Source of the DNA: Callorhinus ursinus
Taxonomy: Eukaryota > Chordata > Mammalia > Carnivora > Otariidae
Reading direction: 5' to 3'
DNA length: 64,000 nucleotides
Assembly: GCF_003265705.1 (NCBI RefSeq)
Contig: NW_020312904.1
Coordinates: 730,924 to 794,923 of the forward strand
The translations under genes were made by a program, and so were the position numbers. Below the pieces are notes generated by a model. It had not been told where the DNA came from. It was given only the letters and a program-made list of their open reading frames with translations, and ran no database searches. Each line of letters begins with the position of its first letter. Position 1 is the first letter of the stretch. This document shows positions 45,871 through 57,345 of the stretch, piece after piece.

Positions 45871-48234
45871 TCTCTTCTTGAATCCTGTGCGTGAGTCTTA
45901 CCACTCCGAACGCCAGCACCGTTCAATTGTTCAGTTGTTCGTCCCAGACGCACTTACTGGCTGGATGCCTGACATGGGGGCTCAGGGATGTGCGTGGCCC
46001 TCCCCTCATAAGCCACGTGTTTGTGGGGAGTGCCGTGGCTCCGTGCGGTGCAGAGCGGGCACTCCGCTGACAGCTCTGGAGCCGTGTGCAAGCTCGTGGG
46101 TCCCACAAGCTCCGCTGACACGGACGGATCCGGCCTGAATGGCCTCACTCCCAGTTGTTCTTATCCTAAAGTGGGTCCCCAAGATCCCAAGTAGGGGTTT
46201 GGTAGGTTTGAGTCCCTGTTACCAAAACGTATGCAAACGTTGGACGGTGACATTCTTCACCGCCCCTCTTGCTCGCACGGGCTCAGGCAGCTCAGGCCTC
46301 AACCCACCAGGTGGGGCAGGGGCAGGGTGGTCACCCCGTTCTTGCCTGTGGCCACCGTCCACCCACAAGGCCCATTCTGCACGGGAGCCACAGGGAAGAG
46401 ATGGGCAGGAGAGCTTCCTCCGTTTGCAGTCCAGCTAGAGGTGTCACCCAAGCAGGGGTGGGAGTCGCCCCCACGGCTCTTGTGGCTCCTTGTCCTCGCG
46501 CCCAGCCTTGCGGGGTCTGTTCTGGGTGGGTGGAGGACATTGGGACGCCCTCCCAGAAGGTGGGGCCCCTCTGCTGGCTGAGTCTCAGGACACTAAGGAG
46601 TGTGGGGAGACGGCCGGGGACAGAGCAGAGACAGACACATTTCCTCCCCCCGACACATGCAAAACCCGATCCTGCAATGATCCGCAGGACCCCAAATCCC
46701 GAGTTCTTTCCAGAGAAAGTCTCCCAGACATACAGGAGCTGCGCACACTCAGAGGCCCTCGTGTGTAGGGACACACGGGCTGGTGTGGGCGCTCAGCACC
46801 GTTAGAATTTCCATGTTACTAATTACATGCTTGTGTTTCTCTTTCCTGCCTGAGAGCACATGAACGTCTGGGTGCATGACAGATGGAGAAATGAAAAGGC
46901 ACGTTTGTGTGCGTGCACATGCACATACACACACATGCGTCCCGTGGGCATGCTCTCTCCTGGACACGCAAGGCTGCAGAGGGCCCACTGGGAAGGAGAG
47001 TGCACGGGAGGCTCGGTGGGTAAGGTGGACATGGCCCAAGGATGGGGAGCGTCCTGGACGTCCGGCTGATTGCACTAACATCTTCACTTCTCCACTTCTT
47101 CTTCCCACCAGCGAAGAGCTCTGACTTCCGACGGGGTGGCTGTGGCTGTCAGAGATGGTCTAAAAGGGGGATCCTTAGCTCTTTGACGTGGTCACAGAAG
47201 GACTGCAGTGGCCGCAGAGTCTCTGCTGCAGAAGAGGGCCGGGCGTCCGCTGCTGTGAGTGGGAGACCAGATGAGGATGGGGCCCAGAAAGCCAGCGGGC
47301 ATCATGGAGACAGGGGAGGGGCGAGGCAGGAGAATAAGTAAAGGGAGGCAACAACAAAGGAGAGGGGCCCTGGGGTGTCTGTGGGCTCACCGTCCTCCGC
47401 CCGAGGCCTGACCAGTGCATGGTGCCCTTTGGGACCTGCACAGACAGGAACACATCCCCTGGGGGTAAATTAGCACCTTATTATCCGCCTAATCCTATAA
47501 AATCAAACATGCCACCCACCTGCCTGCCCGTCTGTCCCTCCCTCCCTCCCGCCACCGTCTGTCCGTCATTAGCTCTGCAGGCGAAGGTTCTGGGTAGGGC
47601 AGCCTGGGGCTCCATGAAATACCAGCTCTGTGTCCACCTGCATGTGCTTCACTCCTCACGCTCTTGATTCTGAATAAAGTCACAGCCCACGGAGAGCAGC
47701 GCCTGGCCCACATGCGCGCTCAGTCGCTGTTCTTGTCGCGCTGGGGGGCGTTTTAGCCCTGAGGTTGTGGGAGGGGTGCGGAGGCTGTGGCATGCTCCCA
47801 GGTGCAAGACTGTGGCCAGAGGGAGAGGCAGCCTGGCGAAGGAGCGGCTGGGGACCAGCCCGAGAGCAGTGAGGAGAAGGCCTGTCGGGGGTGGACGTGA
47901 GTGTGCTCCAGGGGAAGCTGGTGGCGGGGGCCGTGGAGGTGGTCCTGCTGCCTTTGCCTCAGTGGGCCTACCTTCCGGCCTCTCTGGTGGTCTGGTGCCC
48001 GAGATTCCATCGAGGAGCTGGGGAGTGACGGTCCCTCGGACCAGGTGACATCGGCAAGGACCCTGAATGCAGTGAGGGCATGAGCCACAGGACAGCTGAG
48101 GACAGCTGAGGGCAGTGAACACAGGGACTCTCTGACGCCAACCGTGTGTGAGCGGTCTCTGTCAGCTGCTGCTGGGTCCGAAAAAGAAAGCAAAACTAGA
48201 GAGAGACACATGCCAGCCAGCAGCTAACAGACTT
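45871..48234. other. GC-rich unique sequence, no recognised gene
   Basis: Many short frames on both strands but no supported gene. A TG/CA mosaic lies at 46905-46945. A small AT-rich patch with 'taaattagcaccttattatc' is at 47465-47505. A short tandem 'ggacagctga' pair lies at 48090-48110. Confidence 0.4.
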
Positions 48235-48350
48235 CCCTTCCGGAATCTTCCATCCTCCTGAAATACATGCCTCTGAAATTCAATAGTGATGCAATTAGTG
48301 ATTGCAAATCCTCAGCTTTATCCTAAAAATGCCGCCGTCTTTCTCTCCTT
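48235..48350. promoter_or_regulatory. Short AT-rich island, candidate conserved non-coding element
   Basis: 'gatgcaattagtgattgcaa' (overlapping homeodomain and C/EBP-like cores) with 'aaattcaatagtgatgc' in about 115 bases of non-repetitive DNA. Confidence 0.3.
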
Positions 48351-48850
48351 CGCTGACGTCTTGTCATAGGCTTACCATCCTGGTCCATCAGGTATTTCCT
48401 TCAGTGCGTCTAAGACCTTAGTGCATGTCTTCGAGCCTCCAGGGCTGCCATGGAGGAGCCTGTCCAGAGCCTGCCGCAGGGGACCCGTCCCTTCTCCCTG
48501 GCTGTCCCCACATTGTGCTGAGTTGGTGGTTTGCATTTCCACCAGGATGTGCTGGGGTGTGGACTTGTGTGATTTATCCTACTCGGGCTCCCAGTGCTCC
48601 TCGGATGTGACACTGACGTCTCCCCCCCTCCTCTCCCTGGGCTTTGCCCTATCCCTTCCATCTTTTCCCTCTGGACAGCCCCCCTTCCTTCCCTCTGTGG
48701 CCCCTGATGCTCATCACTCCTGCTCCGTCTCCCATTTCCAACCTGTCTGACTCTCGGCTGCTCTGGGAAACTTTTGAGTGATGCTCTCTCACTGCACTTA
48801 GCTGCGTTGAGCAGGCAGTTTGTTTTAAATTGCAACGGTTCTGTTTTAAA
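48351..48850. other. Unique sequence, no recognised feature
   Basis: CT-rich on the plus strand. No supported gene or repeat. Confidence 0.4.
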
Positions 48851-49150
48851 GTGCTAGAAGTTCTAGTTCTTTCTTTTACAAATGCTCCTTTCAGTTCTGA
48901 CAGCCCCTCGTTCCCCCATTGTACATTCAGTTCCTTCTCTTCCTCTGGACTTATTAAATACACTTATTTAAATTCTGGATTGGATGCTTCCAATATCCTC
49001 AGGCTTTGCTGGCCTGATTTTGCATTTCTTTCCCTCCCTTGACTCACACTTCAGGTGGCTTTTTCTTTTATGAGTTTTGTGATTTTTAATTATAATCTCA
49101 TGCTCCCTTGAATAATGTGCAAAGTAGAACCCTCTAGGTAAGTTTCAAGC
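48851..49150. other. Possible old LINE sequence
   Basis: T-rich sequence with 'tctttcttttacaaatgctc' and 'ttatgagttttgtgattttt' in the style of old L1 3' regions, too diverged to assign. Confidence 0.3.
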
Positions 49151-49344
49151 TTGTCTCTGCTAATTGCTCTGTGGCACTGCCAGTTCAGCCCTCTTTAAAC
49201 TAAATATTTGGCTTTTCTTCCTTCCTTTACTTTTTCTTTTTTTGTGGGGGCAACCCAAGAAAGTGAATTTCAAATGTAACCATCCTAAGTGTGTTTGGAC
49301 TAAGTGTGAGGTGAGGGTATGCTGGGGCCCAAGGCAGGGGGACC

Positions 49345-49600
49345 TTTTAGAAAATGTTTTTAAAAATTTTTTAAAAGATAATTTTTTGAAAAGCAGTGTT
49401 AGTTTACAGCAAAGCTTGGGGGGAAGGAGCAGAGATTTCCTGTGGAGCCCTGCCCCCACATGCACAGTTCCCCAGCCTCCACCACCCCCACCGGATGGGG
49501 TGTGTGTTACAGTCGATGGACCGGCAGGTTCACACCCAGTTCACTCTCAGTGGTGTGCGTTCTAGGGTTGGAACCTCTATTTCATTTTGTTTTTTTCTGT
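49345..49600 (-). mobile_element. Ancient L1M 3' region fragment
   Basis: After an A/T-rich start, the plus strand shows 'gttagtttacagcaaagctt', 'gagcagagatttcctgtgga', 'ctgcccccacatgcacagtt', 'ttacagtcgatggaccggca' and 'ttcactctcagtggtgtgcg'. This is the familiar reverse view of an old L1 3' region. Confidence 0.7.
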
Positions 49601-50489
49601 TTCACTCAGAGCCATGGCTGAGAAGAGCAACTCTCTCCTGTGGAAACTAGCCTTTCTCTAGTTCATGCACTTCTTCTTACTTTGTTTTGTTGCCCTTTGG
49701 GCATCCTGGCTTTCTGGGTGTCTCCGTTCTGCATCTGCATCGTTAGGGCCCAGACCCTGTCCCCCTCCAAGCACACAGCCCGGAAGCCCACAGGACACCA
49801 GAGCTGAGCACGGCTTCCTGCCCTGTCCTGCTAACTGATGGCCGATCCCAGGCAGTATCAGGTCCCTGTCCCTGGACACTGACCATTAACTGATCCCTGT
49901 TGCTAGTGTAGGCCTGACTTTACAAGGGGTGTTCACACGTGATCCAACAAAACGAAGCAAGAAGAAGTGCATTTTAGCTGTTCTGAACCAGAAGGGCTTC
50001 TCATTTTATTTCTGAACTTAGCCACATAAACATTGCTTTTTATTTCTTGTGTGTCAAGAGTGTGTGCATACATGTATGTGATGTGTTGCACGTGTGAGGT
50101 GTGCACACATGTGTGTTAAACATAAACACAGATGAGATTGCCCTGTGGTGGTGGGAGGTCTTTCTTAGTTTAACACTTCCGAGATTCATACTTTATTTTG
50201 TCCTATTTTTGCTGAATCCCCCTAAGGCACAGGATTTCCAGAGGGAAATATCTGGTTCACTCATGGCTCCTCTCCCGTGGCCTCAGTCTTGCCAGTGATT
50301 CCTGGCTGGTCTTTGTTTCTCCGTGGGTATTCTGGGCAGGAAGAGGACTCCAGTCCTGGAGGTGCCTGAATGGCTATGCTCATTTCAAATCCAGAGACAT
50401 CAGCATGAGGATCAAAACAGGCATTGTAATCCTGCCCCTGTAACAAGGATCCTTTCTTCTCAATTCTATTTTTAGATGTAATATGCTCC
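49601..50489. other. Unique sequence, no recognised feature
   Basis: A TG-rich mosaic lies at 50045-50125. No supported gene. Confidence 0.4.
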
Positions 50490-50762
50490 CACACTCCACT
50501 TGTTTGCTAAATGAACTCATTTTTAATCAAAAATTGCTATCATTAATTATCAGCCATGCAATCAATATTCATTTCAATTCAGCAGATAAAACTCCCTCTC
50601 CCACCTGACGCACACACACGCCCCAAAAAGAAATTTATTTTCATCAGCGTTCTATGCATCATTAAGAGGTAGTTTGTCTTATTACAGCCTGTTATTAATG
50701 TTCAGAATCCATTTAATTTCACTTTTAACTGACTGTAGCAATTAGATAATTGATTTCATTGG
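50490..50762. promoter_or_regulatory. TAAT-rich island, strong candidate enhancer
   Basis: A 270-base non-repetitive AT-rich block: 'catttttaatcaaaaattgc', 'tcattaattatcagcc', 'gccatgcaatcaatattcat', a GATA core in 'cagcagataaaac', 'tgttattaatgttcag' and 'gcaattagataattgattt'. It ends abruptly at a G-rich tract. Function is inferred. Confidence 0.38.
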
Positions 50763-50800
50763 GAAGGTGGGGGGGGCCGTGACGGGGGGGTGGGAAGGTG
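50763..50800 (+). repeat. G-rich tract, G-quadruplex potential
   Basis: Runs of nine, seven and three G with short loops lie directly before the first arm of the inverted repeat at 50804. Confidence 0.7.
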
Positions 50801-50803
50801 CAG

Positions 50804-50883
50804 GTAGCATGTCCTCAGACCAAGGAGACCTGGATGCTAGAGCTCACCTCTCACTCTCTCTAACCACACCCCCTCCACACCCC
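50804..50883 (+). repeat. Inverted repeat, left arm (80 bp)
   Basis: The 80 bases are the exact reverse complement of 51368-51447. The match ends at both sides (50803 g against t; 50884 c against a). The spacer is 484 bases. Confidence 0.97.
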
Positions 50884-51367
50884 CTCCTCGACGCGGGGCC
50901 TCATCTGGCTGCTTGCTGAGTCTGTAGTGGAATGGGTGTGGGAAGGAAAAGAAGAACCCAAGCAGACACTCAGCCCTGCTCAAGGCAGCAGGCCAGGCAA
51001 GGGGGGAAGGACAGAGCTGGTGGCCACAACTCTCCAGCACGGGGTCCTTCATAGTGGGAGCATCTCCACATCAGGAGCACCATGCCACACAGAACAGGGT
51101 CACTGCTTCACCTGCTGTAGGGAAGCTTGGCGAGGAGCGTTGCCCCTTAGTCTGTGCTGCTTGGGGGGGTGGGAGTGTGTGCGTCACTGGAAACAAGCAG
51201 AGAAGACCTCGCCCACAGTCACTGATGGCCTCGGAGCCTAGACAAACCACCTAAAACTCACAAGAGATTGTGGTTCAGGAGCCCACTTATGAGTCATTTT
51301 GAAATGCTGAGTATCTTCCCCGCCTACTGGTAGTTGAGTTCCCAGGCTAGACCACATGGAGCTAGTT
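50884..51367. other. Spacer between inverted-repeat arms
   Basis: 484 bases, GC-rich, no gene and no repeat recognised. Its orientation relative to the flanks may be variable. Confidence 0.6.
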
Positions 51368-51447
51368 GGGGTGTGGAGGGGGTGTGGTTAGAGAGAGTGA
51401 GAGGTGAGCTCTAGCATCCAGGTCTCCTTGGTCTGAGGACATGCTAC
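51368..51447 (-). repeat. Inverted repeat, right arm (80 bp)
   Basis: Exact reverse complement of 50804-50883. It is followed after a few bases by an old L1 fragment, while the left arm is preceded by a G-rich tract, so the flanks differ. Confidence 0.97.
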
Positions 51448-51454
51448 AGAAAAT

Positions 51455-51790
51455 GGTATTTTCTGCAGTTAATAGGTGAAAACAATATTTCAAGAATTCT
51501 CATAAGGAAGGTAAATGAGAAACAATATTCTTGCGAGGTGATATTTAAAAACCATACACAAGAACAGGTTGGGAAAGGCCCTCCAGACACAGCACCCACA
51601 GCAAAATATGTGCGAAATGTGCTGCCCACACATGTCCATACTGATGACTTCTGTATAGCAAAACAAAATTAAAGGGCAACAGATAAATACTTGAAATTTA
51701 TGTGACAGCGAATGAATTTACTCTACCTGGGAAATTCTACAAATCAAAATAAAAACGTGAAAAATATTTGAAGATGGGCCAAGGAAATGT
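51455..51790 (+). mobile_element. Ancient L1 ORF2 remnant
   Basis: 'gggcaacagataaatacttg', 'gaatttactctacctgggaa', 'ttctacaaatcaaaataaaa' and 'gatgggccaaggaaatg' match in order the L1 ORF2 stretch upstream of its C terminus. Plus strand, no frame. Confidence 0.55.
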
Positions 51791-52400
51791 GGCTGTTTAG
51801 GAAGGGACACACAGGCAGTGATCAGCGGGGAAACACTCCCCCCCCAAGCAGCACCACCATGCGCGGCCGGGAGGTGGTGGCTTCCCTGTAGAAGATGGTA
51901 CCTCTCCCTACAGAGAATGAGAAAGTGAGGGTGCACCTGGCTAGCGTCCCTGCAGGACCCTGAGCAGGAGGGCACAGATGACCTTGTTCTCATCAGCTAC
52001 AGGAAGCACATTTTTGTCTGTGGTGCTGGTTTGGGGCTGGGAAAGAGGAACAGGTAGGGCCAGGGGAGGGAGGCGGGCTTCACTGCAGGGGCCTTCCGAG
52101 GAGCTGGTAGGGGGCTGCTGAGTGTAGCTCGTGGGTTTCCACCAAGTGAAGCCACATAACGAGCTGGGGGCATCTCCAGCACCTCCCTGACACAGTGCGT
52201 GGTATCGTGACCCCGTCATCAGCTTTGCCCGCCTTTGAACTGATCGCTGGACTCTTACGGTTTGTATCTTCAGTCTGGTGGCTTCTGCTCGATATTCGTG
52301 TAAGGTCTGGGAATGCTCCTGTGTGTAGCATCACTTGTGAGCTATCGTGGATGCTTTGTTGACCTCTTCTACCCTTGGGGCACATCTCGAGGGGAGTGTT
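51791..52400. other. Unique sequence, no recognised feature
   Basis: No supported gene. The part after 52290 may already be L1 in reverse, but too diverged to tell. Confidence 0.4.
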
Positions 52401-54230
52401 GTGCATGTGGCTGTTGAGAACGAACCCAACAGTGCACTTGCTGGCCGTGGGGTGGGTATGTTTCTATCTTGGGGAGAGGTTGAAAGTTTTCCAATGGGTT
52501 GCATTAACTAGAGTTCGCTGAGAATTCCGGTTGCCCCCATGCTCCCCAGCACTGGGTGGTTCTGCTGTTCTCAAGTTGGCCAATCTGTGGGTGAGTGGTC
52601 ATGCCCGTGGGGACTAACTCGTTGTCCTGAAGACAGTGGGGCCGAGGCTCTCTCCTCAGCCTTCAGGGGCATGAGGCACCCTCTTTGTGAAGCACCTGAA
52701 CTTTTCGGCGGACCGGCCTTTCTCCGTCTTCCTGGTTTGAGCAGTTCTTTACGGATTTTGGCTACAGGTCATGGTTGATGAAGTATTTTAAGTATCTTCT
52801 CTTTTCAGCTTGCCTGTTGACGCTCTTAGAGCTGTGTTTTAAAGAATAGAAGTTTTTCATGTGAATGTTTACCAATATATACATTTTGTTTGTGGTGTGA
52901 GTGCTTTTTGGGGGCCCAGTTTAAAAATTTCTGTCCGATGGAAGGTCATGAAGATATTCTCCTCTGTTTTTTCTCTGCAATCTTTGCACTTTGTGTTGTC
53001 TTTCACAAAATTCAGATTTATGATCCATCCGGAATTAACTTTTCAGGATGATATAAGGCAGGAGTAAAGATTCACTGTCTTTCCCCCAAATCGATGAGAA
53101 AAATTTTGCAAAAAGATCACACCTGCCCACTGAGCTACAAGGTCCCCTTTGTGCTCAGTGGCCACATGGGCATGGGTAGTCCTGGGACTCCTGATCTAAT
53201 CTATTGAGTACAGTTTTCTACGCGGACACTAACATCCTTAATTACTACAGCTTTATAACAGGCTACCTTCAATTTTTAGTCTGCTAAGAGCTTTTAACAT
53301 GAGTAGATGTTGAATTTATCAAATATGTTTTGGATCTTCCATCATGATTGTGTGAATTTTCTCCTTTGCTGTCAACGCAGTGAATCACATTAATTAATTC
53401 TTTTAATGTTGAACTACTATTGCATTTCCTGAATTAAATCTGCTTGATCGTGATGTATTCTACATTTTATAAATTGCTGAATTCAATTTACTAATATTTT
53501 GTTTGGGATTTCAGTTCACACGCTTATGAGGCAAGTCCTTCTGTGGTCTTCCTGCGTTGTAAACGATCGTCAGGTTTTGGTGTCAAGACTGCGCTGGCCT
53601 CCTGACTTGGACGCACTTCCTCTTCTCTTATTTCTGGAAGACATTGCACAAGGAGCTGCTACCATCCATACTTACATAATTAGATGAATTTGCTAATAGA
53701 GCTGTCTGGGCCTGAAAAATTTTTTTTTGAGTTTTTTTTTTTCCATTGTAGATTAAACTTATTTGCTAGATACTAAAGCTTTCAAATCTTCTGATTTTTC
53801 CTATGTCAGCTTTGGTAGGTTGTGCTTTTCTGGGGGGGTGGATAGAGGGATCAGTTTCATCCAATTTGTCAAATTGACTGGCATAAGTTCCTTTTATTGC
53901 CTATTTTATTTCCTTAGGATCTGCAGAGATATCCATTTTGGTAACTTGTGCCTTTTACTTGTATATTTTTATCAATCTTGTTAAGGGTTAATCATTTTAA
54001 TAGGACTTTTCAAAAAGCTAAGGTTTGGCTTGGTTGATTTTCCTGTTGGATGACTGATTTCTCTTTACTTCTTTCTCGTTGCCTTCTCTGAGTCTAATTT
54101 GCTGTACCTTTTCTAATTTTTGAGACACGGAGCTAGATTATTGACTTTTGGCTTTTCACCTTTGGTAATATAAGCACTTAAGGATATTTATTTCTTTCTA
54201 GTTACTATTTTAGCTGCAAATAAGTTGCAT
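52401..54230 (-). mobile_element. Ancient L1 (L1M-type), 3' to middle ORF2
   Basis: Long reverse L1 readable block by block: 'gttttccaatgggttgcatt', 'gagcagttctttacggattt', 'agaatagaagtttttcatgt', 'atgatccatccggaattaac', 'gactcctgatctaatctatt', 'ttgtgtgaattttctccttt', 'gtgaatcacattaattaatt' and 'ggatctgcagagatatccat'. Continues at 54600 beyond two later insertions. No open frame. Confidence 0.85.
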
Positions 54231-54599
54231 TTGCTAAAAACAAGACAACAGGCCCAAATGGATTGTCTTGTGCTAAGGGCCATGTCACTAAACCTAGAGG
54301 GAGTTACAGTTTTGGCTCCCCTGAAATTGGAATTTTAAGCCAGTCACCTGGCAACTGCCTGGTCAGGACTGGTGAGGTACTTGGCCTGGCAGACCCCTGC
54401 CCACCCCTGAAGGAAGGGAGCTTGCGATAACCAAGCCCCTGTTTTGCCTGGGATAATTTCCCCGTGCCCGCTCCCTTCTGGCTGTAGAAGTCCTTCATGT
54501 TGGACAGCTCCTCGGGGCCTCTTTCCATCTGCTGGCTGGGTGCAGCCTGGTTGGAATAAATGAATAAAACCAGTAAGACTTACAATTGACTCATTTGAA
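54231..54599 (+). mobile_element. LTR-like insertion inside the old L1
   Basis: A GC-richer block that interrupts L1 sequence, starts near 'tgctaaaaacaagacaacag' and ends near 'accagtaagacttaca'. It has TG...CA-type ends and an aataaa signal at about 54556 and 54563, suggesting a solo LTR in plus orientation. Family unknown and no clean target-site duplication. Confidence 0.45.
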
Positions 54600-54614
54600 T
54601 TTTTAAACACATTT

Positions 54615-54854
54615 TATGATCATGCATTTATTTATTTTTATATTTATTTTTACATTTTTTTTTTTTTAGAGAGAAAGAGAGAGCAGGGTGGGAAGGGTAG
54701 AGGGAGAGGGAGAATCTCAAGCAGACTCCACGCTCAGCATGGAGCCGGATGTGGGGCTGGATTTCATGACCTTGAGATCACGACCTGAGCTGAAATCTAG
54801 ACTTGGACGCTCAACTGACTGCACCACCCAGGCGCCCCTATGATCGTGCATTTA
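54615..54854 (-). mobile_element. Can-SINE inside the old L1
   Basis: Reverse-oriented carnivore SINE, body 54631-54838, with 'ttgagatcacgacctgagct', 'acttggacgctcaactgact' and 'caccacccaggcgcccc'. The duplication tatgatcatgcattta / tatgatcgtgcattta at 54615-54630 and 54839-54854 differs at one base, so it is not very recent. It is an older subtype than the one at 38214. Confidence 0.95.
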
Positions 54855-55800
54855 AAATAGTTTCTAATTTCTTTATGACTTCGTGGAGCTGTGGGTTATT
54901 TATTAGTATATTGTGTAACTTCCAAACATTTAAACATTTTTCAGATATCTTTAACTCATTGCTTTCTAGGTTACTTCTATTGTGGTCAGAAAACACACTT
55001 AGAACACTCGAGTCTTTGATATTTACTGAGACTTCTTTATGGCCCAACGTGTGGTCGATTCTGAAAAGGGCTAGTAGCAGTATTTTAAGTGTTATAAGCC
55101 ATGTAGGCTCTGTTGCCGTTAGGTGGCTCTGCTATTATTTTGTGCAAAAGCAACCATAGAAAATACATAAACCAACGCATGTTGCTTGCTTCAATAAAAC
55201 TTTATTTATAAAAATATAAAGCAAGCAAGATTTGACCCATAGGACTTAGTTTGTCAACCCCTCTATGTCATTAATGATTTTTGTTTCAATAGCTGAGGGA
55301 GGCTTGTTAAAGATACTCACTATGATTATTAATTCACTGATTCTCATTTTAATTTCATCATTTTTTACTTATGAATTTTTATGATTTTTGTAAGATGTAT
55401 GCAACTGAGTTTGAGTTTTGTTATATATTTCAGATAGATTAACATTTTTTGTCATTACAAAATGTTTTCTGTTTATTATGTTTCTTGCGTTAAAGCCTAC
55501 CTTATTTGATATTAATTGAACTATACCAGCTCTCTCTCGCTCAGGGTTTGTGGTTGTATTTTCCCCCCATCCTTATACTTCAGTTTTTCTATGTTCTTAC
55601 ATTTAAATTGCGTCAACTTTTTGCAGCATAAAGTTGTACTTATTTTATTTTCGCCTGACAATTTTAATTAATATTTACATTTTAATTCTAAAATATTTGA
55701 GTTATAGTTGTCAACGTATTTATTTTCTATTTTTCTACACGATTTAGGTTATGTTTCCTTTCCTTTTCTTGTAATCTTTTTGGATTAAGAAGTATTTTTC
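54855..55800 (-). mobile_element. Ancient L1 continued, middle to 5' ORF2
   Basis: 'atagtttctaatttctttat', 'ctattgtggtcagaaaacac', 'ttctttatggcccaacgtgt', 'tgtcattacaaaatgttttc' and 'tcgcctgacaattttaatta' carry on in L1 order from the part at 52401-54230. Confidence 0.8.
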
Positions 55801-55972
55801 AATATCCCATCTCCCCCCCACCCCCTGCATTTTAACTGTTCATTAGTGGCATAGGGAGGGGTATTGCATGGAGCCCATGCCCTGGGCAGGTGATGGGGGT
55901 GGAGCGGGTGCAGACAGGGAGGTCAGTGTCTGAGAGCCAGCACCACACGTGGAGAGGACGTGGAAAGACAGC
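55801..55972. other. Unique sequence between L1 copies
   Basis: No supported feature. Confidence 0.35.
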
Positions 55973-56490
55973 TCTCACAGGGGCACAAAATGGTAAAACC
56001 ACCGTAGGAAGGATGACAGTTTTTGTGTTAAAAAAACACAGTCTGTGACTTAGCAATGCCCTTTCTAGGGGTATGAAGAGCAGGAGTGTGTCCCCAGAGG
56101 ACATGCTCATGGTGGTGGGAAGGACGCAGCCCTGGTGTCCGTCTCCAGAAGGGACGGTGGGTGACTTGGGAAAGGATGAATATTCACAGAGTGGAATCTT
56201 GTGCAGCAATGAATACAGACAGTCTGTACCTGCTCTCAGCAGTGTGGACGATCCTCGCAAACATGCTGCTGTGCAGAAGAAACTAAGCAGGATATCTGGA
56301 GTCCTTTATGAGTCCACTGACATGATGTTCAAAAACTAATCTGTGTGCATGAGCTAAGATGTGAGTTTTCTTTGGGAAGTTTGCAGAGAAGTGGGCTTTG
56401 GGCTGTTGGTGATGTCCTCTTTATTACTCTGGTTACGTATGTGCCCCACTTTGTGAAAACTGATGGAGCTACACTTTCTTATATGTAAGT
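55973..56490 (+). mobile_element. Ancient L1 fragment (ORF2 end and 3' UTR)
   Basis: 'cacaaaatggtaaaaccacc', 'tgacttagcaatgccctttc', 'aaaggatgaatattcacaga', 'ttgtgcagcaatgaatacag' and 'ttatgagtccactgacatga' follow L1 order on the plus strand. Confidence 0.6.
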
Positions 56491-57160
56491 AATATGTCAT
56501 TAATAATTAATTAAGAAAAATAATGGAAGAAATTCACAACTGTCACGAGGAAAATACAAACCAAAGGAAAGTAGGAATTGAATTGTTATTTTTAGATGGG
56601 GTAGAGTTAAAGTGATTGCACAGAATGGAAAGGTTAAATATCTATTAATAGAAGGCAAAATGGTGAATCCAGCAAAAAACCAAATGTATGCTAAATGCAT
56701 GAAGCAAAAACTGTTATAAATGCAAGAATGACATGAAAAAAACTGAGTGTGCTATTTCAATCTTAGAATTTTAAAAGTCCACAGACAAATAAACAAATGC
56801 ACATAAAATTGAAAAATAATATCCACAAATGTGCTGTAGAAGATGCAGGGGTGTTGGGGTGAAGGTGTCACAGACTGAAGCAGCTCAGAAGCATGACCCA
56901 TGCAGGGTGGTGGCCTGGAGGGAGCAGGTGCAGAATGGAAGAGAAGCAAACCTCTGTGGTGTTGATCCCTGGAGACACAGTGCTACTCGTTACCACAGCA
57001 TCACCAAGTTGGTTCTGACTGTTACAGGGATTGATGGTTTGACACACACAGTGACCCCCGAAAGAAGCAGTCAAACAGGCTGGACACCTGGACCAGGAGA
57101 CCATGCCAGGATGGCTAAGAGCCAGGATGAAAGCACATGTGGGGAAAATGTTATAAATGC
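56491..57160. other. Unclassified, partly A-rich sequence
   Basis: May contain further old LINE sequence (56515-56830), but I cannot align it. 56830-57160 is unrecognised. Confidence 0.35.
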
Positions 57161-57345
57161 CATCCTGTGCAATGAAGAATGACACAGATCAATGTAAATA
57201 AGCAAAATCTTCAAATATTTTAAGAGTGACAGGGACAAATTGTGCCCAAACACTTTAGTATAAGATGGAAGCCATGTTTAATGGAGTAGAACACAAAAGA
57301 GCATCATAGAAAGGATAAATGATGCGAAAGCTGGTTCTCTGGAAG
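57161..57345 (+). mobile_element. Ancient LINE (L1/HAL1) ORF2 remnant
   Basis: 'tggagtagaacacaaaagag', 'catcatagaaaggataaatg' and 'atgcgaaagctggttctctg' resemble the plus-strand L1 ORF2 stretch that encodes a KAG/WF-type motif region. Diverged. Confidence 0.45.
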
